This document shows positions 6,862-14,879 of a stretch of DNA of 16,570 nt, one piece after another (positions within the stretch are counted from its first letter, which is position 1; every line of letters starts with the position of its first letter). The translations under genes and the position numbers were made by a program. Below the pieces are notes generated by a model that was given only the letters and a program-made list of their open reading frames with translations, had not been told where the DNA came from and made no database searches. This stretch comes from JARROD01 sp037384225 (GTDB taxonomy: Bacteria; Pseudomonadota; Gammaproteobacteria; Pseudomonadales; Cellvibrionaceae). Location of the stretch: positions 1 through 16,570 of the forward strand of contig JARROD010000046.1 in NCBI GenBank assembly GCA_037384225.1. The letters are read 5' to 3'.

Positions 6862-8052
6862 ATGTCCGGCGCCAGCCACTGGGCCAAGAATTTTGATTGG
6901 CAGGACCCCTTCCTGCTGGATCAGCAACTGACCGAAGAAGAACGTATGGTGCGCGACACCGCCCGCCAGTATGCCCAGAACAAACTGCAGCCACGGGCGC
7001 GCGAAGCCTTCCGCAACGAATACACCGACACGGCCATTTTTCGCGAAATGGGCGAGTTGGGTCTGCTGGGCTCGCCGCTGCACGGCTATGGCTGCCCGGG
7101 CGTCAGCTACGTGGCCTACGGCCTGATCGCCCGTGAAATAGAGCGCGTCGATTCCGGCTACCGCTCCATGATGAGCGTTCAATCCAGCCTGGTGATGTAC
7201 CCCCTCTACGCCTACGGCAGCGAAGCCCAAAAAGAGAAGTATTTACCCAAACTCGCCAGCGGCGAATGGATTGGCTGCTTCGGCCTCACCGAACCGGACC
7301 ACGGCTCCGACCCCAATGGCATGGTCACACGCGCCCGTAGCGTGGACGGCGGTTACCGCCTCTGCGGCGCCAAGATGTGGATCACCAACTCCCCCATCGC
7401 CGATGTGTTCATCGTCTGGGCCAAGGATGACGCCGGCTCAATTCGCGGTTTCATCCTCGACAAGGGTATGCAAGGCCTGTCGGCGCCCAAAATCGAGGGC
7501 AAGTTGGCACTGCGCACCTCGGTCACCGGCGAAATCGTCATGGATGACGTGTTTGTGCCGGAAGCGAACCTGCTGCCCGGCGTACAGGGTCTCAAAGGTC
7601 CGTTCGGCTGTCTCAACAGTGCGCGGCTGGGTATCTCCTGGGGTGCACTGGGCGCCGCCGAGGCCTGCTGGCACGCCGCCCGCGAATACACGCTGGAGCG
7701 CAAACAGTTCAATCGCCCGCTGGCGGCGAACCAACTGATCCAGAAAAAGCTGGCAGTCATGCAGAGCGAAATCAGCCTCGGCCTACAGGGTTGCCTGCGC
7801 GCCTCCCAGCTCAAGGACGCCGGGCAGCTGCCGCCGGAACTCATCTCGCTGCTGAAACGCAACTCCTGCATCAAGGCTCTGGATGTGGCCCGCGAAGCGC
7901 GCGATATGCACGGCGGTAACGGTATCTCCGACGAATACCCGGTTATGCGCCATATGGTGAACCTCGAAGTGGTCAACACCTACGAGGGTACCCAGGACGT
8001 GCACGCGCTGATTCTGGGACGCGCCCAGACAGGCATTCAGGCCTTCTGCTGA
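6862..8052 (+). CDS. gcdH: Glutaryl-CoA dehydrogenase (decarboxylating)
   Basis: 396 residues, the usual family length. This FAD enzyme oxidises and decarboxylates glutaryl-CoA to crotonyl-CoA in lysine/glutarate degradation, passing electrons to ETF. It aligns by eye with human GCDH along its length: YRSMMSVQSSLVMYPLYAYG, CFGLTEPDHGSDP, KMWITNSPIADVFIVWA, GPFGCLNSARLGISWG, MHGGNGISDEYPV and VNTYEGTQDVHALILGRA. E375 in NTYEGT is the catalytic base, and R101 in YRSMMS corresponds to the Arg that contacts the substrate gamma-carboxylate and distinguishes GCDH from other acyl-CoA dehydrogenases. The start is firm, with AGGAGG at 6850-6855. The CoA-transferase follows after 43 bp, so the two form a gcdHG operon divergent from gcdR. 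Confidence 0.97.
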   Translation: MSGASHWAKNFDWQDPFLLDQQLTEEERMVRDTARQYAQNKLQPRAREAFRNEYTDTAIFREMGELGLLGSPLHGYGCPGVSYVAYGLIAREIERVDSGYRSMMSVQSSLVMYPLYAYGSEAQKEKYLPKLASGEWIGCFGLTEPDHGSDPNGMVTRARSVDGGYRLCGAKMWITNSPIADVFIVWAKDDAGSIRGFILDKGMQGLSAPKIEGKLALRTSVTGEIVMDDVFVPEANLLPGVQGLKGPFGCLNSARLGISWGALGAAEACWHAAREYTLERKQFNRPLAANQLIQKKLAVMQSEISLGLQGCLRASQLKDAGQLPPELISLLKRNSCIKALDVAREARDMHGGNGISDEYPVMRHMVNLEVVNTYEGTQDVHALILGRAQTGIQAFC

Positions 8053-8095
8053 TCACACACAACCCGGTGTTAGCCGGTCTAGAGAGAAACTCGAC

Positions 8096-9319
8096 ATGAC
8101 TTCACCACTGCAAGGCTATCGCGTACTCGACTTGTCCCGCATCCTGGCCGGCCCCTGGGCGGGACAGTTGCTGGCGGACCTGGGTGCCGAGGTCATTAAG
8201 GTGGAGCGTCCCGGCAGCGGAGACGACACCCGCCACTGGGGGCCTCCCTACCTGAAAGACAGCCGCGGTGAGGACACCGGTGAAGCCGCCTACTACCTGG
8301 CCGCCAACCGCGGCAAGCAGTCTGTCACCGTGGATATCACCACCGCCGAGGGTCAACAAATCCTGCGCGAACTGGCGGTGATCAGCGATGTGGTCATCGA
8401 AAACTACAAGGTCGGCGGCCTGAAAAAATACGGTTTGGACTACGACAGCCTGAAGGCCATCAACCCGCGCCTGGTGTATTGCTCCATTACCGGCTTCGGT
8501 CAGACAGGCCCCTACAAGCAGCGCGCCGGATACGATTTCATGATCCAGGGCATGGGCGGGCTGATGAGCGTGACCGGTGAACATGACGACTTGCCCGGCG
8601 GCGGCCCGCAAAAAGTAGGCGTAGCGGTCACCGACCTGTTCACCGGCCTCTATGCCACCATCGCTATTCAGGGCGCGCTGCTGGAACGGCAGCGCTCGGG
8701 CGAAGGCCAGTATATCGACCTGGCACTGTTCGATGTCCAGGCGGCGGTGCTGGCCAATCAGGCCTCCAATTACCTGGTCGGCGGCACAGTACCCAAGCGC
8801 CTGGGCAATGCCCATCCCAATATTGTGCCCTACCAGGCATTCGCCACCGCCGACGGCTATATCATTCTGGCGGTGGGCAACGACCGCCAGTTTCGCAACT
8901 TCGTCAGCCTCGCCGGCGCGCCGCAGTTGGCCGACGACCCGCACTTTGCCACCAACCCGGCACGGGTCGCCAACCGCGAGCAAGTGTGCGCGACGGTGGC
9001 GGATCTCCTAAAACAAAAAACCAGCCATTACTGGCTCACCGAACTGGAAGCCGCTGGCGTGCCCTGCGGCCCCATCAACGATATTGCCCAGGTGTTCAAC
9101 GACCCGCAGTTGTTGGAACGCGGCATGCGTACTACCCTCTCTCACCCCCTCGGAGGGAAGTTGCAACTCCCCGGCAACCCCATTCACTATAGCCGCACAC
9201 CGCTGCACAGCGATCGCCCGCCACCGCTTCTGGGCGAGCATACCGATCAGGTGCTGAGCGACAGCCTCGGCTACAGTGACGAGCAGATTCGCTCACTGCG
9301 CGAGAACAAACGCGTTTAA
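8096..9319 (+). CDS. gcdG: Class III CoA-transferase (CaiB/BaiF family), probably succinyl-CoA:glutarate CoA-transferase
   Basis: 407 residues. The N-terminal motif RVLDLSRILAGPWAGQLLAD and the segment LGAEVIKVERPGSGDDTRHW are characteristic of CaiB/Frc-type CoA-transferases. KVGVAVTDLFTGLYA supplies the catalytic Asp, D180, which forms the acyl-anhydride/CoA-thioester intermediate (the counterpart of D169 in formyl-CoA transferase and CaiB). ITGFGQTGPY and GYDFMIQGMGG complete the fold signature. Position directly after gcdH points to activation of glutarate to glutaryl-CoA with succinyl-CoA as CoA donor, as described for Pseudomonas GcdG and human SUGCT. Substrate is inferred from context. 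A Shine-Dalgarno-like AGAGAG lies about 10 nt upstream of the ATG. A weak hairpin with arms CTGTCG/CGACAG (9320-9346) follows the stop without a T-run, so termination is uncertain. Confidence 0.93.
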   Translation: MTSPLQGYRVLDLSRILAGPWAGQLLADLGAEVIKVERPGSGDDTRHWGPPYLKDSRGEDTGEAAYYLAANRGKQSVTVDITTAEGQQILRELAVISDVVIENYKVGGLKKYGLDYDSLKAINPRLVYCSITGFGQTGPYKQRAGYDFMIQGMGGLMSVTGEHDDLPGGGPQKVGVAVTDLFTGLYATIAIQGALLERQRSGEGQYIDLALFDVQAAVLANQASNYLVGGTVPKRLGNAHPNIVPYQAFATADGYIILAVGNDRQFRNFVSLAGAPQLADDPHFATNPARVANREQVCATVADLLKQKTSHYWLTELEAAGVPCGPINDIAQVFNDPQLLERGMRTTLSHPLGGKLQLPGNPIHYSRTPLHSDRPPPLLGEHTDQVLSDSLGYSDEQIRSLRENKRV

Positions 9320-9509
9320 CTGTCGTCAGCCACATCATTGCGACAGACCGCATCCGGAGTGTCAGCGACCACAGTAACAAAATGATATCGGTAATCACCC
9401 TCAATCGGCTGCGTACATCGAGAAAGAAATTCAGGGAGAAGGAAATTTACGTCGTCAGATGCTAGAATCCGCCCTTCGGCGCGTAACTATTCTATTGTCC
9501 AAATTGGGC

Positions 9510-9555
9510 CTTAGTCCAACTTAAATTTGACTAAGAAGCTGCGCTTCAGGCTAAT
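9510..9555 (+). promoter_or_regulatory. Candidate promoter with overlapping imperfect palindrome upstream of the helicase
   Basis: TTGACT at 9527-9532 and GCTAAT at 9550-9555 are spaced by 17 bp, a fair sigma-70 pair 51 bp before the helicase ATG. The -35 box sits in a 26-bp imperfect palindrome, 9510-9535, whose outer arms CTTAGTC and GACTAAG match exactly. A second small inverted repeat (TAATC/GATTA) spans 9552-9569. The palindrome is placed where a repressor would block polymerase. The helicase ATG has no clear Shine-Dalgarno sequence. Confidence 0.45.
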
Positions 9556-9605
9556 CGTTAAAAAGATTAATGTAACGAGACACGAAATTAATTCAAGCAT
9601 CTACC

Positions 9606-11336
9606 ATGGCATTCCGACCCAGACCCTACCAAAAAATGGCCGTTGAGGAAGTTTATCGACGCTATCAAAACGAGCGCCGAAAACTGTTGCTGTATCTTCC
9701 CACGGGCGCCGGTAAAACCGTTATTGCCACCCTGGTTATCGACAAGCTGTTGACCGCCCGGCCCGACTTTGGTCGCATCCTTTTCGTGGCCCACCGCCAG
9801 GAAATTTTGGATCAAACCGCCAACACCCTGAAAAAACATCTGCGCCACCTATCCATTGCCATCGAACAGGGTAAAAGAACCGCCGTCGAACCCGCTAAAA
9901 TCACCATTGCCTCCGTGCAGTCCCTGGTCTCGCGCAAGGAAAAATTCAACCCCCGCGAGTTTTCCCTGATTATCTGCGATGAATGCCACCGGGCCCTGTC
10001 ACCCAGTTGGACGGCGGTGATAGAACATTTCCACAGCAATGGCAATCCCGATACCCTGCTGCTGGGCATGACCGCAACACCGCGCCGGACCGACGGCCGC
10101 TCCGCCGTGGCCGTATTCGACGAAGTGGCTTTTGAAATCTCGCGCACCGACTTGCAAGATTTAGGCTACCTGGTACCCATGCACTATTATACAGTGCAGA
10201 CTCAGTTGAACCTCGACCGACTGAAGATGAGCGCGGGAGATTTCCAGGTCAACGGATTGTCAATGGTGATGAATCACCCGGCGGTGCGGGAGCTGACCTT
10301 GAAAGCCTGGCAGGAAAAAGGCAAAGGCAAAAAGACGATTGTCTTCTGCGCGGGTGTGGAGCACGCACACCGGATGGCCGAAGACATAAGCCGTCTCGGT
10401 GTAAAGGCGGTGGCTATCGATGGCAAAACCCAGGACCGGAAATGTCTGTTAAATGACTTCAAAAAAGGTCATTTGGAGGTGATCACCAATTACGGCGTAC
10501 TGACCGAGGGATTCGACGATCCCACGGTGGAATGTATTTTAATGGCCCGCCCAACCACTTCACCGCTGGTGTACAACCAGTGCATTGGCCGGGGCCTGCG
10601 CATAGCGCCGCAAAAAAGCGCCTGTGTCGTTATCGATATTGTCGATAGAAACACCCACCAACTTCAGTATGGAGCCTCTGAATTCGCGGGTCTACCCAAA
10701 AACTGGCGCTCGAACGGACGCGATCCCTTCCGGGAAAACAGAGCGCTGCAAAAAGTCAGAGTCACTTCACCCGAGGCGTTTTTGCGTATCCAGCAAGCAC
10801 AGTCGCTGGAAGAGGTACAGTCGGTACTGATGAGCCTGCCGCCCGAGGTGATTGAAGCCGGGCTGGATGGAGAACCGGTGCTGCATTACCACCCCTCCCC
10901 CGCCCCCGAAGTTTCTAACGAGCAAGCCAGTGAAGCCTGCCGCCGGCTGCTTAAACAGGCCCGTGCCCGTGTCAGGGATCTGAAGGTGGACGAACACACA
11001 GTGCAGGTATCTTTCCACGCGCCGGAAACCAATAATGAATGCTATGAATATCTGCGGTGGCATCTGGAGCGGGTATCAAAGCGCAGCGTGAGTTACCAAA
11101 AACCCCGGCGCCGCAAAGTCAATCCCAGGGCGCTACTGCGCTCCATGGTGCCGGATACCAGCTTCTTGCGCGATTTCCGGTTCGATGAAAAAAGTAACAG
11201 GGTATCGGTGCAGATAACCGGGCTTTCCCCCATGGAGATGGAACAGATCGCGGCGGACTTTGCAGCCGAGTCGGGGTTGCAACTGGACATCAGGGGGCAG
11301 CTGTCTTTTTTTGATGAAGTGTTTGATATCGCCTGA
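9606..11336 (+). CDS. SF2 DEAD/DEAH-box helicase, RadD/SSL2-like core with unrecognised C-terminal half
   Basis: 576 residues. The helicase core covers about 1-360: Q-motif region FRPRPYQKMAV, Walker A PTGAGKT (K37), motif Ia VAHRQEILDQT, motif Ic IASVQSL, Walker B DECH (125-128), motif III TATPRRTDG (156-164), motif V VLTEGFDDPTVE and motif VI QCIGRGLR with the arginine fingers. The core most resembles the RadD (YejH)/SSL2 branch of superfamily 2, which acts on DNA. From about 380 to 576 I recognise no known domain, and RadD's cysteine-rich zinc region is absent. The C-terminus has a basic patch (KPRRRKVNPRALL) and an acidic-aromatic end. No nuclease, methylase or other defence gene sits beside it. 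A housekeeping repair role or a stand-alone accessory role are both possible. Confidence 0.88.
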   Translation: MAFRPRPYQKMAVEEVYRRYQNERRKLLLYLPTGAGKTVIATLVIDKLLTARPDFGRILFVAHRQEILDQTANTLKKHLRHLSIAIEQGKRTAVEPAKITIASVQSLVSRKEKFNPREFSLIICDECHRALSPSWTAVIEHFHSNGNPDTLLLGMTATPRRTDGRSAVAVFDEVAFEISRTDLQDLGYLVPMHYYTVQTQLNLDRLKMSAGDFQVNGLSMVMNHPAVRELTLKAWQEKGKGKKTIVFCAGVEHAHRMAEDISRLGVKAVAIDGKTQDRKCLLNDFKKGHLEVITNYGVLTEGFDDPTVECILMARPTTSPLVYNQCIGRGLRIAPQKSACVVIDIVDRNTHQLQYGASEFAGLPKNWRSNGRDPFRENRALQKVRVTSPEAFLRIQQAQSLEEVQSVLMSLPPEVIEAGLDGEPVLHYHPSPAPEVSNEQASEACRRLLKQARARVRDLKVDEHTVQVSFHAPETNNECYEYLRWHLERVSKRSVSYQKPRRRKVNPRALLRSMVPDTSFLRDFRFDEKSNRVSVQITGLSPMEMEQIAADFAAESGLQLDIRGQLSFFDEVFDIA

Positions 11337-11352
11337 CAATGCCTATATTTCA

Positions 11353-11385
11353 AATATATTATGTGTGCCCCATTCATAATATATT
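11353..11385. terminator. AT-rich inverted repeat after the helicase gene, possible weak terminator
   Basis: AATATATTATG (11353-11363) and CATAATATATT (11375-11385) form a perfect 11-bp stem with an 11-base loop, 17 bp after the helicase stop. The stem is A/T only apart from one G-C pair, and no T-run follows. An intrinsic terminator is therefore doubtful and a regulator site is an alternative. The rest of the 341-bp gap (11337-11677) holds the protease promoter and leader and nothing else I can recognise. Confidence 0.4.
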
Positions 11386-11492
11386 GTGGCCCAGCAATGA
11401 CCAATGCCCTATTTCAGGCGTTTGATACAACGTTTTGACACTCTCCATTTACTAACGCCACTTTCACTCACCAATAAAAATAATGCTGCAAA

Positions 11493-11520
11493 TTGACAAG
11501 CAGTCGATTGATTTTATACT
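11493..11520 (+). promoter_or_regulatory. Sigma-70-type promoter of the M4 protease gene
   Basis: A consensus -35 TTGACA (11493-11498) and -10 TATACT (11515-11520) are separated by 16 bp. Transcription would start near 11527 and give a leader of about 150 nt before the protease ATG at 11678, which is preceded by AGGAG at 11664-11668. The leader is long enough for post-transcriptional control, but I see no recognisable riboswitch in it. Confidence 0.65.
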
Positions 11521-11677
11521 CGCAGAACTGTGCCGGCTTTAACAAAAAATAAAAAAATGAGGCATCCAAACATTTATCTCGTGCCTATATTTTTTGGTGC
11601 GTTTTTTACATTGTCCGGTATCACCGAGTATGCCTGCGTTCCGTAGGAAGCATTCAAAACAATAGGAGTCACTATCC

Positions 11678-14530
11678 ATGAATTTTTCCAAGCACTCTTT
11701 GGTATTGGTTGCGATGCTATCCGGCGTCTCAATGACAAGTCTGGCCGCAGAAAAAGTCAATATCTCTCTGAGCGAAAAGGATCTAACCCTGCAGCCGGCA
11801 GCACGGCTAAACACCGGCATCAACCAGATGATCAGCCAAGACAGGGGCAGCGAGTTTTTGCAGGTAAAGTCCATCACACTGCCAAATGGAAAAATTCTTA
11901 GCCGCTATCGGCAATACTATCAAGGGATTCCCGTTTATGGGCAATCGCTCGCCGTGCGCGAGGAACACGGCGTACTCCGACACATTAGCGGCAGCCTCGT
12001 GCGTGGTCTTGCGAGTGAAATGCCCACGGTCAATATCAAACATCCCAAACTGGACAGGAGCGCTGCGCTTGAAATCGCTGTCGCCGATGCACTGAACAGC
12101 TCCGCATCCGTAAAGGCGCCGGTTGTCAAAAACAAAATAGCGGCACTGGAAAATATACAAACCCGGCTGATCATTATGCTCGACGGCCAAAATCAGTCTC
12201 GCCTGGTATATGAAACTTCCTGGGTTGATTATAGTGGAGACGAGCCCTCGCGCCCGTTTCGCATGATCGACGCCAATAGCGGTGAAATTCTGCAGCAGTG
12301 GGAAGGATTGACTTACGCCGACGCCACCGGCCCCGGCGGCAACGAAAAAACAGGTCAGTACCAATACGGCACCGATTACGATTACCTGGATGTCACCCAG
12401 TCCGGTACCGATTGCATTATGGAAAATGACCATGTGCGGACGCTTAACCTCAACCACGCCGCATTCGGCGGCAAACCCCATTCGTTTACCTGTCCGCACA
12501 ATACCACCAAAGCCATCAATGGCGCCTACTCGCCACTCAACGACGCGCATTTTTTTGGCGGTGTGGCGTTCAATATGTACAACGACTGGTACAACACCAG
12601 CCCATTGCGCGAGCAACTGCAAATGCGCGTACACTTCAGAACCAACTATGACAACGCGTTCTGGGAAGGTGGGCAAATGACATTCGGCGATGGCAACAAC
12701 AGGCTCTACCCGCTGGTCAGCCTCGATATTGTCGCGCACGAAGTCAGCCACGGCTTCACCGAACAGAATTCCAACCTGGTCTACATGGGTCAGCCCGGCG
12801 GTATCAACGAAGCCTTCTCAGATATGGCCGGTGAAGCGGCCGAATTTTACGCGCGCGGCCACAATGATTTTTTAGTCGGGGAGGAAATCCTGAAGGCGGA
12901 CGGCGCGCTGCGCTATATGCAAGAGCCGACAGCCGACGGGGTCTCCATCGACCATGCCGATGACTATGTAGACGGTATGGATGTACACTTGAGTTCCGGC
13001 GTCTTCAACCGCGCCTTCTACCTCCTGACCAACAGCCAAGGCTGGGATATCCGTTCCGCATTCGAGGTATTTCTGTTGGCCAACCAGATGTATTGGACCG
13101 AAACCAGTGATTTCAATGACGCCGCCTGTGGCGTTGTGTCCGCGGCGGAAAATCTGGACTACGATCAGGAGGCCGTTAACACAGCCTTCAAGCGTGTTGG
13201 CGTCGAACCCTGTGCCACACAGGCGGTGGATTTTGCTTTCGCGGGTAACTGGCCGGGACTATCTGGCGCCTGGGGTTCAGCGGTGGCGGATTTTAACCGC
13301 GACGGCCTCCCCGATGTCGCCGTTAACGCCACCACCAGCACCATTATACTGCGCAACGCCACCACGCCCGGCGCCAGCAAAAGCAATTTTCCCGTTGCCG
13401 CCACCATTCCCACGGGTAGTCTACAACCACTGCGGGTGGCGGATATCAATAATGATGGCTTACCCGATTTCCTGCTGGCGAACAGCGTCGCTCCAGACTC
13501 ATTCGACATTTTCATCAACACAACCCCGGTGGGGGTGGAAAATTTCGAGTTCGTTCAAAACCAGATTTCCACCTCAGCTATGCAGGATGCGGCGTTTGCC
13601 GATTTCGACTCGGACGGTCGAGTTGATATCGCCGTAGCGGGACGCCTGTTGGACCCTAATACCTCCGCATCCATTTACGCAACCGTGATTTTGCTGAATA
13701 GAACCCTGAAAGGCGATTCCCATGTAAGCTTTGAGATCGGCGCACAGTTGCCGACCGGAGGGCCCGTTAACGAAGCGATAGCCGTTGCCGATTTTAATAA
13801 TGATCGGCGCCCGGATCTGGCTGTGGGTGAAGGTAACAATGTCAGTATCTATTTGAATTCAAGCAAATGGGACGATAAAGCCTTGAGCTTTGCCGAGGGG
13901 GTCCGCTTACCCGTCGGAGACATCCCCCGGGAGATAGCCGCGGCGGACTTCGACCGCGATGGTCGGGTCGACCTGGTCACCATAAACACTAACGGCTTTA
14001 TAGGTTCATCCTGGAGTCTGCTGCGCAATTCCACCGAGCGCCGCGCCAAAGTTGCAGTTTTCAGTTCGGAAAACCACACTATCGGCATCCCCTTTGGCCT
14101 GGAGGTGGGGGACCTGGACCTGGACGACTATCCCGATCTTTTGATTACCAATCTGTTTACCAGCAATGGCTTGGGTGCAATCGAGATCTTCCACAATACC
14201 TCTGCCACGAGTGAGGGAATCAGTCTCACTCGGGTGGGAAATACCGCAGCCGGAGATAATCCCACTTCGGTATCGGTTGGGGATTTTAACGGCGATTGCC
14301 TGCCGGATTTCGTCAGCGTTGATAGTGCAATCAGGAGCAACAATACGACATTCGCGTTTCAAATCCCGAAGACAACGGATGAAGAAGACGGACTGCCGTT
14401 TCCTCGTCAATGCCAACGGCAATGCCCGCACAAGTTTCACCTCCCCGGCCAGGAGGATGGAGAAAACGCCATAACTGACGCCATAACTGACGCCATAACT
14501 GACGCCATAACAACAGATGAAACTTTTTAA
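11678..14530 (+). CDS. Secreted vibriolysin-like M4 metalloprotease with C-terminal FG-GAP/VCBS repeats
   Basis: 950 residues. A Sec signal peptide (about 1-23, cleavage near SLA/AEK) is followed by an FTP/PepSY-type propeptide (about 25-210) and an M4 peptidase domain (about 215-512). Zinc ligands are H354 and H358 in HEVSHGFTEQNS and E378 in GGINEAFSD; E355 is the catalytic base and H437 in DVHLSSGV the transition-state His. C246/C272 and C484/C512 sit where vibriolysin has disulfides. From about 515 to 890 seven Ca-binding repeats (for example DFNRDGLPD, DINNDGLPD, DFDSDGRVD, DFNNDRRPD, DFDRDGRVD, DLDLDDYPD, DFNGDCLPD) suggest a beta-propeller for adhesion or substrate binding. The last ~45 residues lose this character and end in AITD repeats. 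Another frame there (FLVNANGNARTSFTS) looks more natural, so a late frameshift is possible. It probably degrades extracellular protein. Confidence 0.94.
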   Translation: MNFSKHSLVLVAMLSGVSMTSLAAEKVNISLSEKDLTLQPAARLNTGINQMISQDRGSEFLQVKSITLPNGKILSRYRQYYQGIPVYGQSLAVREEHGVLRHISGSLVRGLASEMPTVNIKHPKLDRSAALEIAVADALNSSASVKAPVVKNKIAALENIQTRLIIMLDGQNQSRLVYETSWVDYSGDEPSRPFRMIDANSGEILQQWEGLTYADATGPGGNEKTGQYQYGTDYDYLDVTQSGTDCIMENDHVRTLNLNHAAFGGKPHSFTCPHNTTKAINGAYSPLNDAHFFGGVAFNMYNDWYNTSPLREQLQMRVHFRTNYDNAFWEGGQMTFGDGNNRLYPLVSLDIVAHEVSHGFTEQNSNLVYMGQPGGINEAFSDMAGEAAEFYARGHNDFLVGEEILKADGALRYMQEPTADGVSIDHADDYVDGMDVHLSSGVFNRAFYLLTNSQGWDIRSAFEVFLLANQMYWTETSDFNDAACGVVSAAENLDYDQEAVNTAFKRVGVEPCATQAVDFAFAGNWPGLSGAWGSAVADFNRDGLPDVAVNATTSTIILRNATTPGASKSNFPVAATIPTGSLQPLRVADINNDGLPDFLLANSVAPDSFDIFINTTPVGVENFEFVQNQISTSAMQDAAFADFDSDGRVDIAVAGRLLDPNTSASIYATVILLNRTLKGDSHVSFEIGAQLPTGGPVNEAIAVADFNNDRRPDLAVGEGNNVSIYLNSSKWDDKALSFAEGVRLPVGDIPREIAAADFDRDGRVDLVTINTNGFIGSSWSLLRNSTERRAKVAVFSSENHTIGIPFGLEVGDLDLDDYPDLLITNLFTSNGLGAIEIFHNTSATSEGISLTRVGNTAAGDNPTSVSVGDFNGDCLPDFVSVDSAIRSNNTTFAFQIPKTTDEEDGLPFPRQCQRQCPHKFHLPGQEDGENAITDAITDAITDAITTDETF
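14468..14511 (+). repeat. 12-bp tandem repeat in the 3' end of the protease gene
   Basis: GCCATAACTGAC occurs three times in tandem (14468-14479, 14480-14491, 14492-14503) plus eight bases of a fourth copy. Being a multiple of three, it encodes AITD-AITD-AITD-AIT near the very end of the protease, and copy-number changes would leave the frame intact. Confidence 0.9.
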
Positions 14531-14552
14531 AAGGCATCAACACTATGCGTAA

Positions 14553-14742
14553 ACCCTATCGTTGCATAAATTTTCGAGTTCAGGACCTTTTAGAGCGGTA
14601 TTTTCAGGGACGCGCGCAGATTTTTCTAACCGGAGCATCGCTCACCCTATGTGAGGATTAGAAAAATTGAGCACGGCTCTGAAAATGCTGCTATAGAAGG
14701 AGCGAAGCGGTCCTGGGCCGAAAATTTATGCAACGATAGGGT
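14553..14742. mobile_element. 190-bp nested palindrome, MITE-like element without coding capacity
   Basis: The outer 24-bp arms are perfect inverted repeats (14553-14576 and 14719-14742, ends ACCCTATCGTTGC and GCAACGATAGGGT). Inside, GCGGTATTTTCAG (14595-14607) pairs with CTGAAAATGCTGC (14679-14691, 11 of 13). ATTTTTCTAA (14620-14629) pairs perfectly with TTAGAAAAAT (14658-14667), and CTCAC/GTGAG close a 5-base loop at 14641-14655. The whole element can fold as one long hairpin. Terminal inverted repeats and lack of an ORF fit a miniature inverted-repeat element. Flanking AA on both sides is too short to call a target duplication. It sits between the protease and the decayed polyketide genes. 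Confidence 0.65.
14631..14673 (+). repeat. Direct repeat, copy 1 (inside the 190-bp element)
   Basis: These 43 bp run from CGGAGCATCGCTCACC to GAAAAATTGAGCA. They match copy 2 at 14832-14873 with two substitutions and one missing A. They form the tip of the 190-bp palindrome, including the CTCAC/GTGAG hairpin. Confidence 0.85.
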
Positions 14743-14775
14743 AAAGACAACAAAGGAAACCTTTAACAAAGTGCT

Positions 14776-14799
14776 CGCGCCGGTTTGACTGCCGGCGCG
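14776..14799. terminator. Strong GC hairpin between the palindromic element and the ECH remnant
   Basis: CGCGCCGG (14776-14783) and CCGGCGCG (14792-14799) form a perfect 8-bp GC stem around TTTGACTG. Neither strand has a proper T-run after it. In the leftward direction the bases after the stem are AGCACTTTGTT. It could weakly terminate leftward transcription from the polyketide genes, or be one more structural repeat. A nearby small inverted repeat, CGTTGCC/GGCAACG, spans 14811-14833. Confidence 0.4.
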
Positions 14800-14831
14800 C
14801 AGGTGATAAACGTTGCCGGCAACTATGGCAA

Positions 14832-14873
14832 CGGAGCATAGCTCGCCCTATGTGAGGATTAGAAAATTGAGCA
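14832..14873 (+). repeat. Direct repeat, copy 2, abutting the ECH remnant
   Basis: These 42 bp (CGGAGCATAGCTCGCCC ... GAAAATTGAGCA) match copy 1 at 14631-14673. Copy 2 lacks the surrounding 24-bp arms, so it is either a decayed element or half of one. It ends 6 bp from the stop codon of the ECH remnant, where the next cassette gene would be expected. Confidence 0.85.
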
Positions 14874-14879
14874 TGACCC

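Noticed and set aside
8102..8983. Long minus-strand open frame (293 codons) opposite the CoA-transferase
   Set aside because: It is the antisense of gcdG, whose family motifs and catalytic Asp are clear; the antisense translation has no recognisable motif and arises from GC-rich codon use.
9320..9346. Intrinsic terminator after gcdG
   Set aside because: The CTGTCG/CGACAG stem is only 6 bp with a 15-base loop and no T-run; too weak to annotate separately.
9606..11336. Helicase as part of a multi-gene phage-defence system
   Set aside because: Its neighbours are glutarate catabolism and a secreted protease, with no nuclease, methylase or toxin gene adjacent; nothing in the window supports a defence operon.
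11807..12751. Minus-strand open frame (314 codons) opposite the M4 protease
   Set aside because: It overlaps the conserved peptidase domain with its zinc ligands and has no supporting motif or Shine-Dalgarno sequence.
14331..14543. Minus-strand short frame with a repeated WRQLWRQL stretch
   Set aside because: It is only the reverse reading of the AITD-coding 12-bp tandem repeat in the protease gene.
14553..14742. Integron attC site
   Set aside because: It is a long imperfect palindrome, but I could not find the paired GTTRRRY/RYYYAAC core sites at the ends, and no integrase or cassette array is nearby.
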